Shown piece by piece: positions 19,091-26,789 of a DNA stretch of 64,000 bases. Position 1 is the first letter of the stretch. Each line of letters starts with the position of its first letter. This DNA is from Thalassotalea_B piscium_A. Lineage in GTDB: Bacteria > Pseudomonadota > Gammaproteobacteria > Enterobacterales > Alteromonadaceae. The notes under the pieces were generated by a model. That model was given only the letters and a program-made list of their open reading frames with translations, was not told the DNA's origin and made no database searches. A program made the position numbers and the translations under genes. The stretch is from assembly GCA_049347715.1 (NCBI GenBank), contig CP186339.1, positions 2,728,001 to 2,792,000 on the forward strand, in the 5' to 3' direction.

Positions 19091-19114
19091 AAAAGCCCGC
19101 AATTGCGGGCTTTT
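19091..19114 (-). terminator. Perfect intrinsic terminator of the PEP-CTERM gene
   Basis: AAAAGCCCGC-AATT-GCGGGCTTTT is a perfect 10-bp GC-rich stem with flanking A and T runs, 17 bp after the stop of the minus-strand PEP-CTERM gene. It lies right at the point where the recombinase fragment loses similarity. Confidence 0.85.
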
Positions 19115-19130
19115 GAATCAGATGTACTAT

Positions 19131-19727
19131 TTACGCTGTTTTGCGTCGTGACCATCCAAGGCCAACCAGTCCAAAAGCAAACAGAGTGAGGGTGGCTGGT
19201 GCTGGTACGCTGCTAGCTAGACTTCCCCAAACTTCAAAACTGCCGATGTATCTACGACTGGAGAAACTTGTACCAACTCCAGTTAATGTGGTTTCTGTAA
19301 CAATGAGTCGTAAAAAATCTATGTTGCTGCCTATCAATAAAGGGTACATAGACTCAGGGCTTCCACCTGAAGATCCTGGAAATACATTTGCTGAGGCGGC
19401 GTTAACCGTGAAAGCCCCTGACCACAAATTTTCAATAGAACTGTCAGTCATTCTAACGACTACAGAACTAAACAATGCCGAATTTCCTGAATTGAAATCT
19501 ATCGAGCCAGTTTCTCCCAGCTCCCAAACTTTTTCACAACCGACAGATTGTGAGCAATCAAAATCAGCGTATCCCAACTTAAATATTACTCCAACTGGAG
19601 TCAGCGCAGGGTTACCAGTACCACTTCCAACAGAGCGTGCTGAGATGGTTTCCAGTAAAATAGGCATGGCATGAACATTTGACAACGCAAAGATACTTAG
19701 TAAGGCTAACACTTTCGTAAATTTCAT
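19131..19727 (-). CDS. PEP-CTERM sorting domain protein
   Basis: A 198-residue exported protein. It has a Sec signal peptide (MKFTKVLALLSIFALSNVHA) and a Ser/Gly/Asn-rich mature part with beta-strand character and a single close Cys pair (DCSQSVGC). The C-terminus is a PEP-CTERM tripartite signal: VPAPA, a hydrophobic helix (TLTLFAFGLVGLGW) and SRRK. Such proteins are processed by exosortase/EpsH systems and reach the cell surface or exopolysaccharide. No exosortase gene is in the window. It has its own terminator and lies inside the island, abutting a dead recombinase. Confidence 0.85.
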   Translation of the reverse strand: MKFTKVLALLSIFALSNVHAMPILLETISARSVGSGTGNPALTPVGVIFKLGYADFDCSQSVGCEKVWELGETGSIDFNSGNSALFSSVVVRMTDSSIENLWSGAFTVNAASANVFPGSSGGSPESMYPLLIGSNIDFLRLIVTETTLTGVGTSFSSRRYIGSFEVWGSLASSVPAPATLTLFAFGLVGLGWSRRKTA

Positions 19728-19889
19728 AACTATATCCTTTTAAACGATGATGAAGCACTAGAGCAATATCAATGCCAATAAATTATAAATTAAAATATCA
19801 ATAACTTAGGTAAACCGTTAAAAGTAATGATAAGGGAAGTGTAAAAATTTTGGACAATAATTAAAGTTTAGACTTCACGCCAATTCCCG

Positions 19890-20005
19890 TTACTGAGCTT
19901 CATTCCAGTCGTAGCTAAAACCGATTGGGGCAAGTTCTTTGAAATTCCGTAAATAGCTCTGAACAGTCCGATTACTTGAATTTTTTAATGACTGGTTTGT
20001 TTTAG
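19890..20005 (-). pseudogene. C-terminal gene remnant, unknown
   Basis: A 38-codon open stretch on the minus strand reads ...SSNRTVQSYLRNFKELAPI... and ends in a stop, with no start codon. Its composition is that of a real protein tail (helix-turn-helix flavour). It lies just downstream, on the minus strand, of the duplicated ATPase gene start, so both may be parts of one deleted gene. Confidence 0.3.
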
Positions 20006-20020
20006 ATTATCAGCGAGTTG

Positions 20021-20074
20021 GACTTCCCCTACTTCCAACTCGTCACTTTAATCATTATTAATCCTTTTTATAAA
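20021..20074 (-). repeat. Copy 2 of the 55-bp duplication, truncated ATPase gene start
   Basis: It matches 18055-18109 except for one missing base after the fourth codon (CGTCACTTT for CGTCAACTTT on the + strand). It keeps the AAGGA box and ATG on the minus strand but is frameshifted at once and then unrelated, so it encodes nothing. Confidence 0.85.
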
Positions 20075-20136
20075 ATTTAAGATGATTTGTAAGACACCCA
20101 TATTAATATTTGAACAGTAAACACATTAAAAAAGAG

Positions 20137-21165
20137 CTAAATAAGTATTACTTTTTGCTCACAATCTTCACAATTGAGCGTGTAACTTGCTTTCTTTTTA
20201 GACACTTTTGTATTTTTACTGCCGCAACTAACACATGGCATTTTCATTGCTGTGTTCGTTTCACATTTATTGCATTTAATAAAGTAACCAAAACGACCAT
20301 GTTGCGCAGAATAATCTGTTTTTTCACCACAAGATTTACATTGAAGTATTGAATCAGTTGTTTTAACAACCTTATCTGCTATATCTATGCCTTTTAATAT
20401 TTCAAACTCAACTTTAGGCTCATTAACTTCTTGCTGTATTACTGGTTTATTATTTACTTTAGCCATTAAGAATGACGTTATTGATTTTAATTCTTCGCTA
20501 CTAAAATCTGGACGAGTGTCTAAAGTTAATGCACTTACAACTTTATGCTTAATGTTCATTATCTTATTAAGCTTATCAACTAAAAACTCAGTTTTTACAA
20601 GCTGCTTTGATACTGCTTTAGGCATTGAATCACGTTCAATAATAGTATTACTTGAAACCGCACAAATATTATCCCAACATCGATACGTGAAGGTTTGCTG
20701 TTTGAAACCTAATAACTTACTTAAGATAATTGCCCTATTTTCATGTAGTAGCTCTTTAAGTAGTTTTTGTTGCAATTCAACCTGCTTAATTGGAGAAGCC
20801 ATTCCAGACCATTTACCATTTAAGCTACGAGTCCACTCGCCTAAACTATTTACCTTTACTTCACCTTTGATACTTTTAGATTCAATTAATACAAAGCCGT
20901 ATGGATAAACGATTAAATGGTCTATTTGGGCGGTTTCATCATTGTGAGTAAACTTGAAATCATTGATGACATAAACTTGCTTTTGGTCTTTGAAAGCACG
21001 CCTTAAAAAGAAAGCAACATCTTGCTCTTGTTTTTGCCCTGCTTTCGCCGTTGGAGTAGTGGCATTTATAAGTGTTTTATCTTTTAGAATCATAAACTTC
21101 ATCATCCATGAACTATAATCACAATTAACTAAATAATATCCTAAATATTTATCATTATTAAGCAT
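20137..21165 (-). CDS. NERD-domain nuclease-like protein with C-terminal zinc ribbons
   Basis: A protein of up to 342 residues. The NERD (nuclease-related) domain covers about residues 40-160: GQKQEQDVAFFLRRAF, then QIDHLIVYPYGFVLIESKSIKGEV with the D...E-x-K pattern of restriction-endonuclease-like folds. The C-terminus has Cys pairs (CKSCG, CNKC, CVSCG, CEDC) forming two zinc ribbons like the topoisomerase I tail. Family members usually begin near the internal MILKDKT, so the start may be 21093 rather than 21165. It probably acts on or binds nucleic acid; defence or repair roles are speculation. Confidence 0.78.
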   Translation of the reverse strand: MLNNDKYLGYYLVNCDYSSWMMKFMILKDKTLINATTPTAKAGQKQEQDVAFFLRRAFKDQKQVYVINDFKFTHNDETAQIDHLIVYPYGFVLIESKSIKGEVKVNSLGEWTRSLNGKWSGMASPIKQVELQQKLLKELLHENRAIILSKLLGFKQQTFTYRCWDNICAVSSNTIIERDSMPKAVSKQLVKTEFLVDKLNKIMNIKHKVVSALTLDTRPDFSSEELKSITSFLMAKVNNKPVIQQEVNEPKVEFEILKGIDIADKVVKTTDSILQCKSCGEKTDYSAQHGRFGYFIKCNKCETNTAMKMPCVSCGSKNTKVSKKKASYTLNCEDCEQKVILI

Positions 21166-21186
21166 TACTTCTTGCGATTAAAAAAT

Positions 21187-21235
21187 CAATTCGGTTGCTC
21201 AAACCACTCAACCTAAAGTAACTTATACTTATTGA
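21187..21235. repeat. Degenerate direct repeat, copy 2
   Basis: This is the second copy of the ~48-bp repeat at 18671-18719, starting CAATTCGGTTGCTCAAA. The rest of the 270-bp gap around it holds no gene that I can support. Confidence 0.6.
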
Positions 21236-21438
21236 AAAATAAATAGGTCTGCCTAAAGTCGTAGAAATATATCGTCAACGAACAATGAATATATTGCCCT
21301 TGAAGCCAACAAGAAAGACGGTTGTACTGGTAGGTTTTGTAAAAACCTCGAGTTTAAGTGATGAATCAACCCTATTGGCCTGCACCAACATTTAAACAGA
21401 CACTGCTCTAGTCATAAAACAGTTAAACAATAAAATTT

Positions 21439-24400
21439 TTATATTGTTTCTTTTTTAAAAAGTGCCAACTCTTTTTGGTAGAAAAGATGCTTTTGAGTAT
21501 CATTATGTTTATCAAAATAGATAATGAATAGGTTCAGCGTTTTAATAAATTCATCATCCGAAAGCTCTTTGTTTGCTTTCATAATGGTTAAGCATCGCGT
21601 TAAATAAATTTCAGCTTTGTCACTGTCGCCTTTTAACAGATAGAGCTTTGCTAAACCAATTAAAGGCCCCCTTAATTCAGGATGATGCCCTCCTAAAACT
21701 TCAACCTTAAAGTTCAGCCCTTCTTGGTATAAACTGAGTGCTTTATCAAATTGATGACTATCGAAATAAAGATCAGCAAGCTCTTGCGATGCAGTTAACG
21801 TTGTCGGATGTTTAATACCTAATTTGATAGTTAATTTGTTTACCGCATCGGCAATTAAAGGCAAGGCTTCGTCATATCTTGCATTTAAACGTAATAAACG
21901 TGAAAGCTTCATTTGCGTTTGCAAGGTTTCAATATGGCTATGCCCCAATGTTTCTTGTCTTAACAGTAAGGTTTTTCTAAATAAATGTTCAGATGCTTCT
22001 ACTTTACCTAAACCACGGTAAGTATCTGCAAGATTGTGCATTGATCTTAATACCGTAATATCGCGTTCTCCATATACCACTGACGCATGCTGAATATGTT
22101 CTTTAATAATAGGCATTGCTAATTGATATTGCCCCATAGTTTCATATAATGAACCTAAGCTACTGGTGCAAACTAATGTTATGGGGTCATATTCCCCTGA
22201 GATAAGTAGGCTATTTTCAATACACAAGGTGTACATTCTTTGGGCTTCTTCGTAGTCTCCTAACCAATAAGCTATCGTGGCTAGTTGATTTAATGACAGC
22301 ACGCTTTCTTTATTTTTATTGCCAAAAAGTTTTTTTCTTTTTTCATAAACTTCTGTAAATATTTTTTTTGCTTTCTCTAAAGATCCCGTATCCTGATAAA
22401 AACCACCTAATCCACTTAGGTAACCAAGATATATACGACTTTCATCGCCATAAAGGTATTTACTTAACGAAATAGACTCTTTAATTAACGGTAATTGAAT
22501 GTTTAATTCAAATTTATGACCGTAAAAAAGAATGTTCTGAGCTACAAAATTTAAATACTCCTTAGTTTGTTTTAATTGGGTGTCTTTATAGAATGTTGAC
22601 GCTTTAGTTAAATGTTTTTCTGCTGCGTCTAATAATCCTAAATCAATATAAATACCAGCAATAACCGTTTGAATAGTCGCGTCAATTTCAGGATGGTTTT
22701 CTAGAGCGTTCTCCGTATTTAGGTTTTCACTTGCTTTTACAAGTATGTTTTTGACTAGTACCTCTTTACCTTTTGCTCTTTGAGGCTGAATTTCCTTAAA
22801 CATATTAGTGAGGAATGTTGATATTGCATCAGCCTTTTTACTTTGATATAACGCTATATCGCGTTCATAAGCTACCTGTTTTAACTGATACCAGGTTAAA
22901 CAACTAAAGCCAATCATGGCTAAAACAAACAAAGTGATGAAAGTGTTTTTTCTGCTTTCATGACGCTTAGATCTTGAAATAAATTCGAGTTCATTAGCAT
23001 TTAAATGAATGCCTGATTGTTTACTTAATTCAATATCGTCTAAAACTTTCTGCTTTGAATTGAGCAAAGTGTCCGTAGACTTATTACTTTCTAACCAATA
23101 TAAACAATCATCTGCCAGTTGTTCACGCTTATGAATTGCTTCACTATTTTTGTTAACCCAATCGCTAATTCTATGCCAATGCTTTAATAAAGCTTCATGG
23201 GCAATAGTGATAAATTGTATCTCATTAGTTGTTTTTTCGTTTTCTGCTTGGGAAGGAAAGTAACGTTGTTCCCCTGTTGATGTCTGAAGTATGGTTACGA
23301 AAAGATGCGCATTAAGAAAGCTTTGAATAAATTGTTTTTCGGCTGGATCATCAAAAACAGCTACCGGTACTTTTCGTGCCGTAATACTCTGCTTATTACG
23401 ATAGTCTATTTTGACTAAAGCGTGCATTATGCTATCCCAGCATTTTTGCGCTGATGGAGATAAAAGATTAAAGGTTATTTCTGCTTGCTGAGCAATCGCT
23501 CCTTCCATTCCCCCCATATCATAATAAACGCTAAGCAATAGTTGGTTATCTTTACTACGTTGCTGATATAGCAAGTCAAGCGTGTATTCTAGCAGTGGTA
23601 GTGCATCGTGGTTTTTAACCGCTGCGGCAAGCAATATCTCATCTAACTGTTCACCGCTGATTTCATCTTTTTCAAATGTTAACCCTGCCGCTATGGCTGG
23701 ATTACGTATCATCCTAGTAATTTCAACGGGGCTGGCGGCTTGTAAATCGTATTGACGTCCATTGTCTTTTAAATCAGGAAAGCCGTTAACATCAATACAT
23801 TCGGCATAAAAATCATTGCGTAACATGGCAATGCATAATAAATTTTCACATTGTGCTAACTGCTTGATACAAATAACCAAATTTTCTTTCGAACGCGTAT
23901 CTAAATTATCGTCTAATAAAAATTGTTCAAATTGATCAATAACCAATAATTGGTAATTTTTTATTTTAGCTGAAGCTTCAGTGTTGTCTGCGACTGTATC
24001 AGTGTTTGTGAGGCCTTTTTGAGCAATAACTGCTGTTTGTAATCCTGACGTTAGTTTAAGTGGGGTGTGCTCTACTTCATCTATAAAGGTAGATAATTTA
24101 ATATCAGGCTTTAATAAAGACAATGTGCTTAACGCCTTTATTATGGTAGCTGTAGGTGATTCATTAATACTTTGGTTGGGAGTTATAATATGGTGTTGTT
24201 TAACACGCAACTGAGAGAAACCATTATCACTGTTTAAATAAGGTAATACCCCTGCACGAATCAATGACGATTTCCCACTACCACTTTTCCCTAGTAATAA
24301 TAAAAAGTGACAATGACGTTCAATACAGTGCTTTAAACTTTGAATAACTTCAGCAATCGCTTTTGTTCTGCCAAAGTATATTGGGGTATGGCTTTCATCA

Positions 24401-24828
24401 AAAGTATTCAAACCTAAGTATGGGGAACCATGTGTCCATCGAGCAAGGGTGTGTCGTGGCGAAAAATGTGCGGTATCGCTTTTAAAAACAACATCGCTAA
24501 TAATTCTATAACCACGCCGATATATAGTTTCAATATATATCGGTTGCTTAGCATTACAACCTAGCTTTTTTCTTAAGCCCGCAATACATTTTTGTACCGG
24601 TGAATCACCATAAAAAGTACCTGCCCAACAAGCTATTAATAATTGCTCGGTACTCACCGTTTGACCTGCGTTTTGGCAAAGGTAAATAAGCACGTCCATC
24701 ATTTTAGGTTCAATGGTAAAACATTTATCTTTGCTAATTAGTTGATTCGAACCGCTGTCTACTGTCCATTCACCTAAGGTAAAAGCGTATTGCTTGTCTG
24801 TTGTATTCAAATAGTCTTTATTTGCCAT
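21439..24828 (-). CDS. OmpR-type winged-helix / STAND ATPase / TPR regulatory protein, membrane-anchored
   Basis: An 1129-residue multidomain regulator. Residues ~12-113 are a CadC/OmpR-type winged helix (TIEPKMMDVLIYLCQNAGQTVSTEQLL, ending YRRGYRIIS). Residues ~150-560 are a STAND-like NTPase with P-loop GKSGSGKSS (180-188) and Walker B LLVIDQFEQFL. One membrane helix follows near 632-652 (ITLFVLAMIGFSCLTWYQL), then about ten TPR-type repeats, which would be periplasmic. The design suggests a membrane sensor that binds DNA directly, like CadC with an ATP switch. A secreted beta-propeller-like gene is divergent 295 bp away and is a candidate target or ligand. Confidence 0.85.
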   Translation of the reverse strand: MANKDYLNTTDKQYAFTLGEWTVDSGSNQLISKDKCFTIEPKMMDVLIYLCQNAGQTVSTEQLLIACWAGTFYGDSPVQKCIAGLRKKLGCNAKQPIYIETIYRRGYRIISDVVFKSDTAHFSPRHTLARWTHGSPYLGLNTFDESHTPIYFGRTKAIAEVIQSLKHCIERHCHFLLLLGKSGSGKSSLIRAGVLPYLNSDNGFSQLRVKQHHIITPNQSINESPTATIIKALSTLSLLKPDIKLSTFIDEVEHTPLKLTSGLQTAVIAQKGLTNTDTVADNTEASAKIKNYQLLVIDQFEQFLLDDNLDTRSKENLVICIKQLAQCENLLCIAMLRNDFYAECIDVNGFPDLKDNGRQYDLQAASPVEITRMIRNPAIAAGLTFEKDEISGEQLDEILLAAAVKNHDALPLLEYTLDLLYQQRSKDNQLLLSVYYDMGGMEGAIAQQAEITFNLLSPSAQKCWDSIMHALVKIDYRNKQSITARKVPVAVFDDPAEKQFIQSFLNAHLFVTILQTSTGEQRYFPSQAENEKTTNEIQFITIAHEALLKHWHRISDWVNKNSEAIHKREQLADDCLYWLESNKSTDTLLNSKQKVLDDIELSKQSGIHLNANELEFISRSKRHESRKNTFITLFVLAMIGFSCLTWYQLKQVAYERDIALYQSKKADAISTFLTNMFKEIQPQRAKGKEVLVKNILVKASENLNTENALENHPEIDATIQTVIAGIYIDLGLLDAAEKHLTKASTFYKDTQLKQTKEYLNFVAQNILFYGHKFELNIQLPLIKESISLSKYLYGDESRIYLGYLSGLGGFYQDTGSLEKAKKIFTEVYEKRKKLFGNKNKESVLSLNQLATIAYWLGDYEEAQRMYTLCIENSLLISGEYDPITLVCTSSLGSLYETMGQYQLAMPIIKEHIQHASVVYGERDITVLRSMHNLADTYRGLGKVEASEHLFRKTLLLRQETLGHSHIETLQTQMKLSRLLRLNARYDEALPLIADAVNKLTIKLGIKHPTTLTASQELADLYFDSHQFDKALSLYQEGLNFKVEVLGGHHPELRGPLIGLAKLYLLKGDSDKAEIYLTRCLTIMKANKELSDDEFIKTLNLFIIYFDKHNDTQKHLFYQKELALFKKETI

Positions 24829-25123
24829 TTTATACCAGTCACTTAATTAGCATTATCTACTGATATAAAGCTTATAGTAACAACTGCACCTTTACCATCA
24901 AGTTCACATAAAAAAAATACATCTAAAAACAAAACCTAACACACTGATAAAAAAGAATTTATTTAATTTTGTTTATGGTAAGAAAACCGTAAGTATTTCT
25001 TAATTAGCTTTATTAGCACTTGGTAAGGAAGGCGTAAGTACTTTTATATAATAATTAGTAATAATAGTTCAAATGAAGGGAAAACATAACTTAATGAATA
25101 ACGAGTCATGAAGGAGAAAGACA

Positions 25124-25777
25124 ATGAAAACTATACTTGGTTTACTATTAATACCTGTTGTTTTATTGGTGAGTACAATGGCTAGTGCTAACAATTTTAA
25201 TGTAAAAGTTAACACCAAAGATGATCATAAAAACTTAGCTGAAGTTTGGAATAATGACTTTTCTCAAAAGGCATTTTTTAATGAGAAGAATAATACAACC
25301 TATTTAACTATTTATAATCAGCATAATAAACTCGTTGCTGAACATCTTATACCAAGAGCGAAAAAGCTAAAGAATATTACTTGGTCTGCAAACAACAAAT
25401 ACTTAACCTTTACTGAAAATGACCGAAATTTATGGGTGTATACAATTGAACACAATGCACGTCTATTAATTGAAAACAAACTGATTAATACACAAGAAAA
25501 TAATCTTAGTGTGCAATGGTCACCCAATAGTGAATGGATACAATATTTATCGAATGAGAACTCTCGAAATAAAGTTAAGATCTATTCATTAAAACGCCAT
25601 CGCCCTTTTTTATTACCAATAGATTCAAGCCAAATATCATCTATAAACTGGCAAGGTTATGACAATGAACTCATCATTAATTCTCTGTTTATGGAGCCAA
25701 AAAAATCTGAGCAGATGACAATTTATGGTATTACGTTGGTATTACAAGCGGATTCGCAAGTTGCACTTTTACACTGA
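25124..25777 (+). CDS. Exported TolB/PD40-like beta-propeller fragment protein
   Basis: A 217-residue protein with a signal peptide (MKTILGLLLIPVVLLVSTMASA) and three blade-like repeats of the PD40/TolB kind: ITWSANNKYLTFTENDRNLWVY, VQWSPNSEWIQYLSNENSRNKVKIY, INWQGYDNELIINS. It is too short for a closed propeller, so it may be a partial blade set or a binding module. It is divergent from the STAND/TPR regulator, whose close relatives often have such propellers fused or adjacent. AAGGAG precedes the ATG. Confidence 0.7.
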   Translation: MKTILGLLLIPVVLLVSTMASANNFNVKVNTKDDHKNLAEVWNNDFSQKAFFNEKNNTTYLTIYNQHNKLVAEHLIPRAKKLKNITWSANNKYLTFTENDRNLWVYTIEHNARLLIENKLINTQENNLSVQWSPNSEWIQYLSNENSRNKVKIYSLKRHRPFLLPIDSSQISSINWQGYDNELIINSLFMEPKKSEQMTIYGITLVLQADSQVALLH

Positions 25778-25780
25778 TAA

Positions 25781-25912
25781 TACGCTCTGGTAGGTAGTGG
25801 TGGAAATATTGTATTAGTTAATATTTCCTTAAGTGATGCCACAAGTGTCCCAAAACCTTCAACCCTTGCCATATTCGCATTAGGGCTTATGGACTTAGTA
25901 TCATGTAGATAA
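25781..25912 (+). pseudogene. Relic of a PEP-CTERM protein C-terminus
   Basis: An open frame without a start reads SVPKPSTLAIFALGLMDLVSCR before a stop. That is a PEP-CTERM sorting signal (VPEPSTLAIFALGLMGLASRR-like) with the Glu changed to Lys and a degraded Arg cluster. It directly follows the previous gene in the same frame after TGA and TAA stops. It is probably the tail of a lost gene; whether it once belonged to the upstream propeller protein cannot be decided. Confidence 0.6.
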
Positions 25913-25939
25913 AAAAACAGTCCTTCACTATTCGCTATC

Positions 25940-25978
25940 AAAGCACCAATTTTATTTCATAAGTCATGGTGCTTTTTT
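25940..25978 (+). terminator. Intrinsic terminator after the PEP-CTERM relic
   Basis: AAAGCACCA and TGGTGCTTT form a 9-bp stem around an 18-nt loop followed by TTTTAT. It fits the 3' end of the lost PEP-CTERM gene and is the kind of terminator the relic would have kept. Confidence 0.65.
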
Positions 25979-26120
25979 ATTACCTGTAATTTACCACACA
26001 ACAGGCTAACGGGTCGTTCAAAGCACTCTGCCGACATTAACGAGTGCTTACTATTCATCAAAAACATTTTTCAAAATTCGACAATCACTTTATAAAGCAG
26101 GTTTACCCCATACATTTTTC

Positions 26121-26444
26121 TTAGCTGTATTTACCATTTTTATTTTTCATTCCAAGAACTTTTCGGGCTATAACCAGTAGTTTGGGTGAAATATCATCAG
26201 CACCCTCTTTAATTAATTTTGTAACATCTCCTGATGAAAACAGAGATCCTCGCTCTGCTTTTACTCCCATTTCTCTTACAAAATCTTTTGTTTTACCTGT
26301 GCTACCTGTATCAATATATTTAAAAAGCACTTTTTCATTAAAATTCTGAGGCTCTTCTTTAAGTGTATTTATATCATCATTTAATGATTTCACTTCTAAT
26401 TCTAGCGCTTGAATAAGTTCTGCAATATTTGCATGTTTTTTCAT
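26121..26444 (-). CDS. Hypothetical 107-aa protein
   Basis: A small soluble protein. An N-terminal helix with heptad character (IAELIQALELEVKSLNDDINTLKEE) suggests a short coiled coil, followed by a basic region with VREMGVKAERGSLFSSGDVTKLI. I recognise no family. It is the last island gene, and on the minus strand its upstream region is the second copy of the rimO upstream repeat, which may serve as its promoter. Confidence 0.5.
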   Translation of the reverse strand: MKKHANIAELIQALELEVKSLNDDINTLKEEPQNFNEKVLFKYIDTGSTGKTKDFVREMGVKAERGSLFSSGDVTKLIKEGADDISPKLLVIARKVLGMKNKNGKYS

Positions 26445-26517
26445 TATTTAATTTAACCTAGTAAGATTTCAATTACGCCAACATATACCTAACATAACTA
26501 GGTAATAAGCATACGAC

Positions 26518-26608
26518 GTCATAGATGGTGGTTTAACTGCCTTTATTGAAACTCAGCATCTTTACGAAGGCAGTTGTTTAATGCATGTGATTATACAGAA
26601 AAGTTAAT
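26518..26608. repeat. Direct repeat copy B, right boundary of the island
   Basis: This is the counterpart of 16509-16600 (31-bp core with one mismatch, then scattered identities including GATTATACAG). It keeps the TGTATAAT box on the minus strand and lies 74 bp upstream of the 107-aa gene. Its divergence from copy A shows that the duplication is not recent. Confidence 0.75.
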
Positions 26609-26789
26609 GCGCTTAGTAGTTATCATGCTTGTCAAACGAATGTAAGCTCAGAGGGATTATGTGTCTAATGGTTTTACTCTTTTGATTTTAATAACTTACT
26701 GGTCTTAAATACAATATAAATCACCTGTTTATTTAATACGTACATGATGCTTTTTTATTGCCTGTTATTTAGTTAGCTCAACTTCCCCA

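Noticed and set aside
18830..19189. Serine recombinase fragment as an intact 119-aa gene
   Set aside because: Similarity ends after about 67 residues and the rest reads through the terminator of the convergent PEP-CTERM gene, so it is a relic.
26041..26095. An attC-like sequence (TAACGGGTCGTTCAAAGCACTC...) near the right end of the 10-kb island
   Set aside because: It forms a small hairpin but lacks paired R boxes, and the neighbouring genes do not share one direction; too weak to call.
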